Assembly (NCBI RefSeq): GCF_025567195.1
Contig: NZ_JAOQJF010000016.1
Coordinates: 1 to 64,000 of the forward strand
DNA: 64,000 nt
Direction: 5' to 3'
DNA from: Alitiscatomonas aceti
GTDB taxonomy: Bacteria; Bacillota; Clostridia; Lachnospirales; Lachnospiraceae
Shown here: piece by piece, positions 62,379 to 64,000 of the stretch
How the letters are laid out: every line of letters starts with the position of its first letter
How positions within the stretch are numbered: position 1 is the first letter of the stretch
Notes under the pieces: generated by a model
Databases searched by the model: none
What the model saw: only the letters and a program-made list of their open reading frames with translations
What the model was told of the DNA's origin: nothing
Position numbers and translations under genes: made by a program

Positions 62379-64000
62379 CTACCTGTACTGTGCCTGGTGC
62401 ATCTCATAGTAAAACCCTTTCTGGCGCATCAGCTCCTCATGGGTGCCCCGCTCTACCACGTTTCCGTCCCGCACCACCAGGATGCAGTCGGCATTCCGGA
62501 TGGTGGAGAGCCGGTGGGCCACCACGAAGCAGGTCTTGTCTGCCATCAAGGCCCGCATGGCGGCCTGGATCTGGTGCTCGGTCCGTGTGTCCACGTTGGA
62601 GGTGGCTTCGTCCAGGATCAGCATGGGCGTCTGCATCAGCAGGGCCCTGGCAATGGTCAGAAGCTGCTTCTGGCCTTTGGATATATTGGTTCCGTCGTCG
62701 ATGAGGAGCGTATCATAGCCCTGGGGAAGGCTTTCGATGTAGGTGTGGATCCTGGCCGCCTTTGCCGCGGCGATCACCTCTTCCCTGGTGGCGTCGGGCC
62801 GCCCGTAGGCGATATTTTCGTAGATGGTGCCGTAAAAGAGCCAGGTGTCCTGGAGGACCATGGAGTAGGAAAGCCGGAGGCTTTTCCGGGTGATATCGGA
62901 AATATTCCGGCCATCCACCAGGATGGAGCCGCTGTCGATGTCATAAAACCGCATCAGCAGATTGATGAAGGTGGTCTTTCCGGCTCCTGTGGGACCAACG
63001 ATGGCGATGAGGCTGCCCTTTGGGGCCTTCATGCTGAAATCCTTTAAGATCACCTGGTCCTTCTGGTATCCAAAGCTCACATGGGAAAGCTCCACGTCGC
63101 CCTGGGCGTTTTCCAGCGGAGCGGCGCTTTCCAGATCTGCCGGCTCCGGGGGCTCGTCGATGACCTTAAAGACCCGCTCTGCCGCCGCCAGGGAGGACTG
63201 GAGCTCGCCGTAGATCTCTGCGATCTCCCGGATGGGTCCGGTGAACTTCCTGGAGTAGAGCACGAAGGCAGAGATGCTGCCGATGCTGATGGAGCCATGG
63301 AGATACAGGATGGCTCCGAACACGGAGATCAGGGCCAGGGCCAGGTTGTTGATGGCGTTGGTGGCCGGGCCCATGATGCTGGCATAGTAGTCGGTCTTAT
63401 AGTAGGCGTCCACCAGCTTCTTATTCTGCACGTCCATGTCCTGAATGACACGTTCCTCCTGGGTATAGGCCCGGAGGGTCTTCTGGCCGGAGATCATTTC
63501 CTCCACATAGCCGTTTAACTCTCCAGCGGCCCTGGATCTGGCCCGGAACATGGGCTGTACCATGTGGGTCAGATAGGAGGCCAGAAGAAGGGCCAGGGGG
63601 ATGGTGACGGCAAAGACCAGGACCAGCCTGGGGCTTAAGCGCAGCATCATCACCAGGGAGCCGACGATGGTGACGGAGCTGGACACCACCTGGACCACGT
63701 CGTTGGATAGGGAGGCGTTGATGGTGTCGATATCATAGGAAATGCGGCTTAAGATGTCTCCGGTGGTGGTGCCGTCGAAAAAGCTCACGGGAAGAGTCAC
63801 CAGATGGTTGAAGGTATCCTTTCTTAATGTATAGGTGATCCGTCTGGATAGGGTGATCATGGATACGTTGACCGCATAGCTCATAAGAGAGCTGGACACA
63901 TAAAACAGCAGCATAAAGGCCGCATACTTATAAACTCCAGGCAGATCCATGCTCCCGTCCATGCCCTCGGCGATGAGGTTGATGGCAGTGCCGGACAGCC
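62379..64000 (-). CDS. ABC exporter, fused permease-ATPase (partial, N-terminus beyond the window)
   Basis: About 540 residues are visible. The frame stays open through the window edge and reads LSGTAINLIAEG before the first Met at 63962, matching the first membrane helices of ABC exporters, so the start lies outside. Six-helix membrane domain, then the nucleotide-binding domain: Walker A GPTGAGKTT, Q-loop MVLQDTWLF, signature ISKGQKQL (usual LSGGQ), Walker B ILDEATSNVD, H-loop VVAHRLST. The ISKGQ signature and the intact Glu suggest an active half of a heterodimeric multidrug exporter, with a partner probably further along. Substrate unknown. Confidence 0.9.
   Translation of the reverse strand, partial: LSGTAINLIAEGMDGSMDLPGVYKYAAFMLLFYVSSSLMSYAVNVSMITLSRRITYTLRKDTFNHLVTLPVSFFDGTTTGDILSRISYDIDTINASLSNDVVQVVSSSVTIVGSLVMMLRLSPRLVLVFAVTIPLALLLASYLTHMVQPMFRARSRAAGELNGYVEEMISGQKTLRAYTQEERVIQDMDVQNKKLVDAYYKTDYYASIMGPATNAINNLALALISVFGAILYLHGSISIGSISAFVLYSRKFTGPIREIAEIYGELQSSLAAAERVFKVIDEPPEPADLESAAPLENAQGDVELSHVSFGYQKDQVILKDFSMKAPKGSLIAIVGPTGAGKTTFINLLMRFYDIDSGSILVDGRNISDITRKSLRLSYSMVLQDTWLFYGTIYENIAYGRPDATREEVIAAAKAARIHTYIESLPQGYDTLLIDDGTNISKGQKQLLTIARALLMQTPMLILDEATSNVDTRTEHQIQAAMRALMADKTCFVVAHRLSTIRNADCILVVRDGNVVERGTHEELMRQKGFYYEMHQAQYR

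Overview
The window looks like chromosome from a Gram-positive anaerobe of the class Clostridia, most likely family Lachnospiraceae. This is inferred from the gene content: a group-B-type [FeFe] hydrogenase, an EFR1-type flavodoxin/ferredoxin, a giant BadF/BcrA-type dehydratase activase, a SpoIIM-like protein and T-box control of tyrS. Strong AGGAGG ribosome sites, TTGACA/TATAAT promoters and fairly GC-rich third codon positions agree with it. The species cannot be fixed from the sequence. I saw no prophage, transposase or CRISPR array; apart from some intergenic repeats this is core and metabolic chromosome.

Layout. 1-4289: 3' part of an rRNA operon in the order 16S, 5S, tRNA-Ile, tRNA-Ala, 23S, tRNA-Gly, then a 143-bp tandem repeat that copies the tRNA-Gly 3' end. 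4390-9106: lipoprotein, M20 amidohydrolase, EFR1 protein, tRNA-Leu, MntP and purine nucleoside phosphorylase. 9176-15200: a TM1266-type hydrogenase regulator in one tight operon with an ABC importer, divergent from an [FeFe] hydrogenase-MATE operon. 15285-22598: a P-type cation ATPase behind a yybP-ykoY (Mn2+) riboswitch, then a 1440-aa activase. 22991-27827: rhomboid-like/zinc-ribbon protein, pyruvate kinase, LysA and a subtilase. 28028-32034: Pho boxes, a Na+/phosphate cotransporter and a PhoP/PhoR pair. 32275-35599: LexA-controlled recA-recX, then RNase Y. 35700-38847: a palindromic intergenic element, a Met/Cys-rich leader peptide with a terminator, and metNIQ. 38894-50441: proC, nudF, spoIIM-like, xerD, YjbR, an FAD oxidoreductase, MATE, and pth-mfd. 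50436-54736: a LysR regulator divergent from a creatininase-like/GltS-like/M20 operon. 54743-60833: T-box-tyrS, two peptidases and EutH. 61050-64000: a lipoprotein, a small membrane protein and a truncated ABC exporter.

How it fits together. Several operons carry visible control elements that match their cargo: phosphate (Pho boxes), Mn2+ (riboswitch plus P-type ATPase, with MntP elsewhere in the window), DNA damage (LexA box on recA), tyrosine (T-box) and a LysR dyad. The most novel candidate is the 44-codon leader ORF at 35994-36128, which was too short for routine ORF calling. It packs seven Met codons into fifteen and is followed by an intrinsic terminator directly before the methionine importer genes metNIQ. 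That is the layout of ribosome-mediated attenuation, where Clostridia usually use a SAM riboswitch or a Met T-box.
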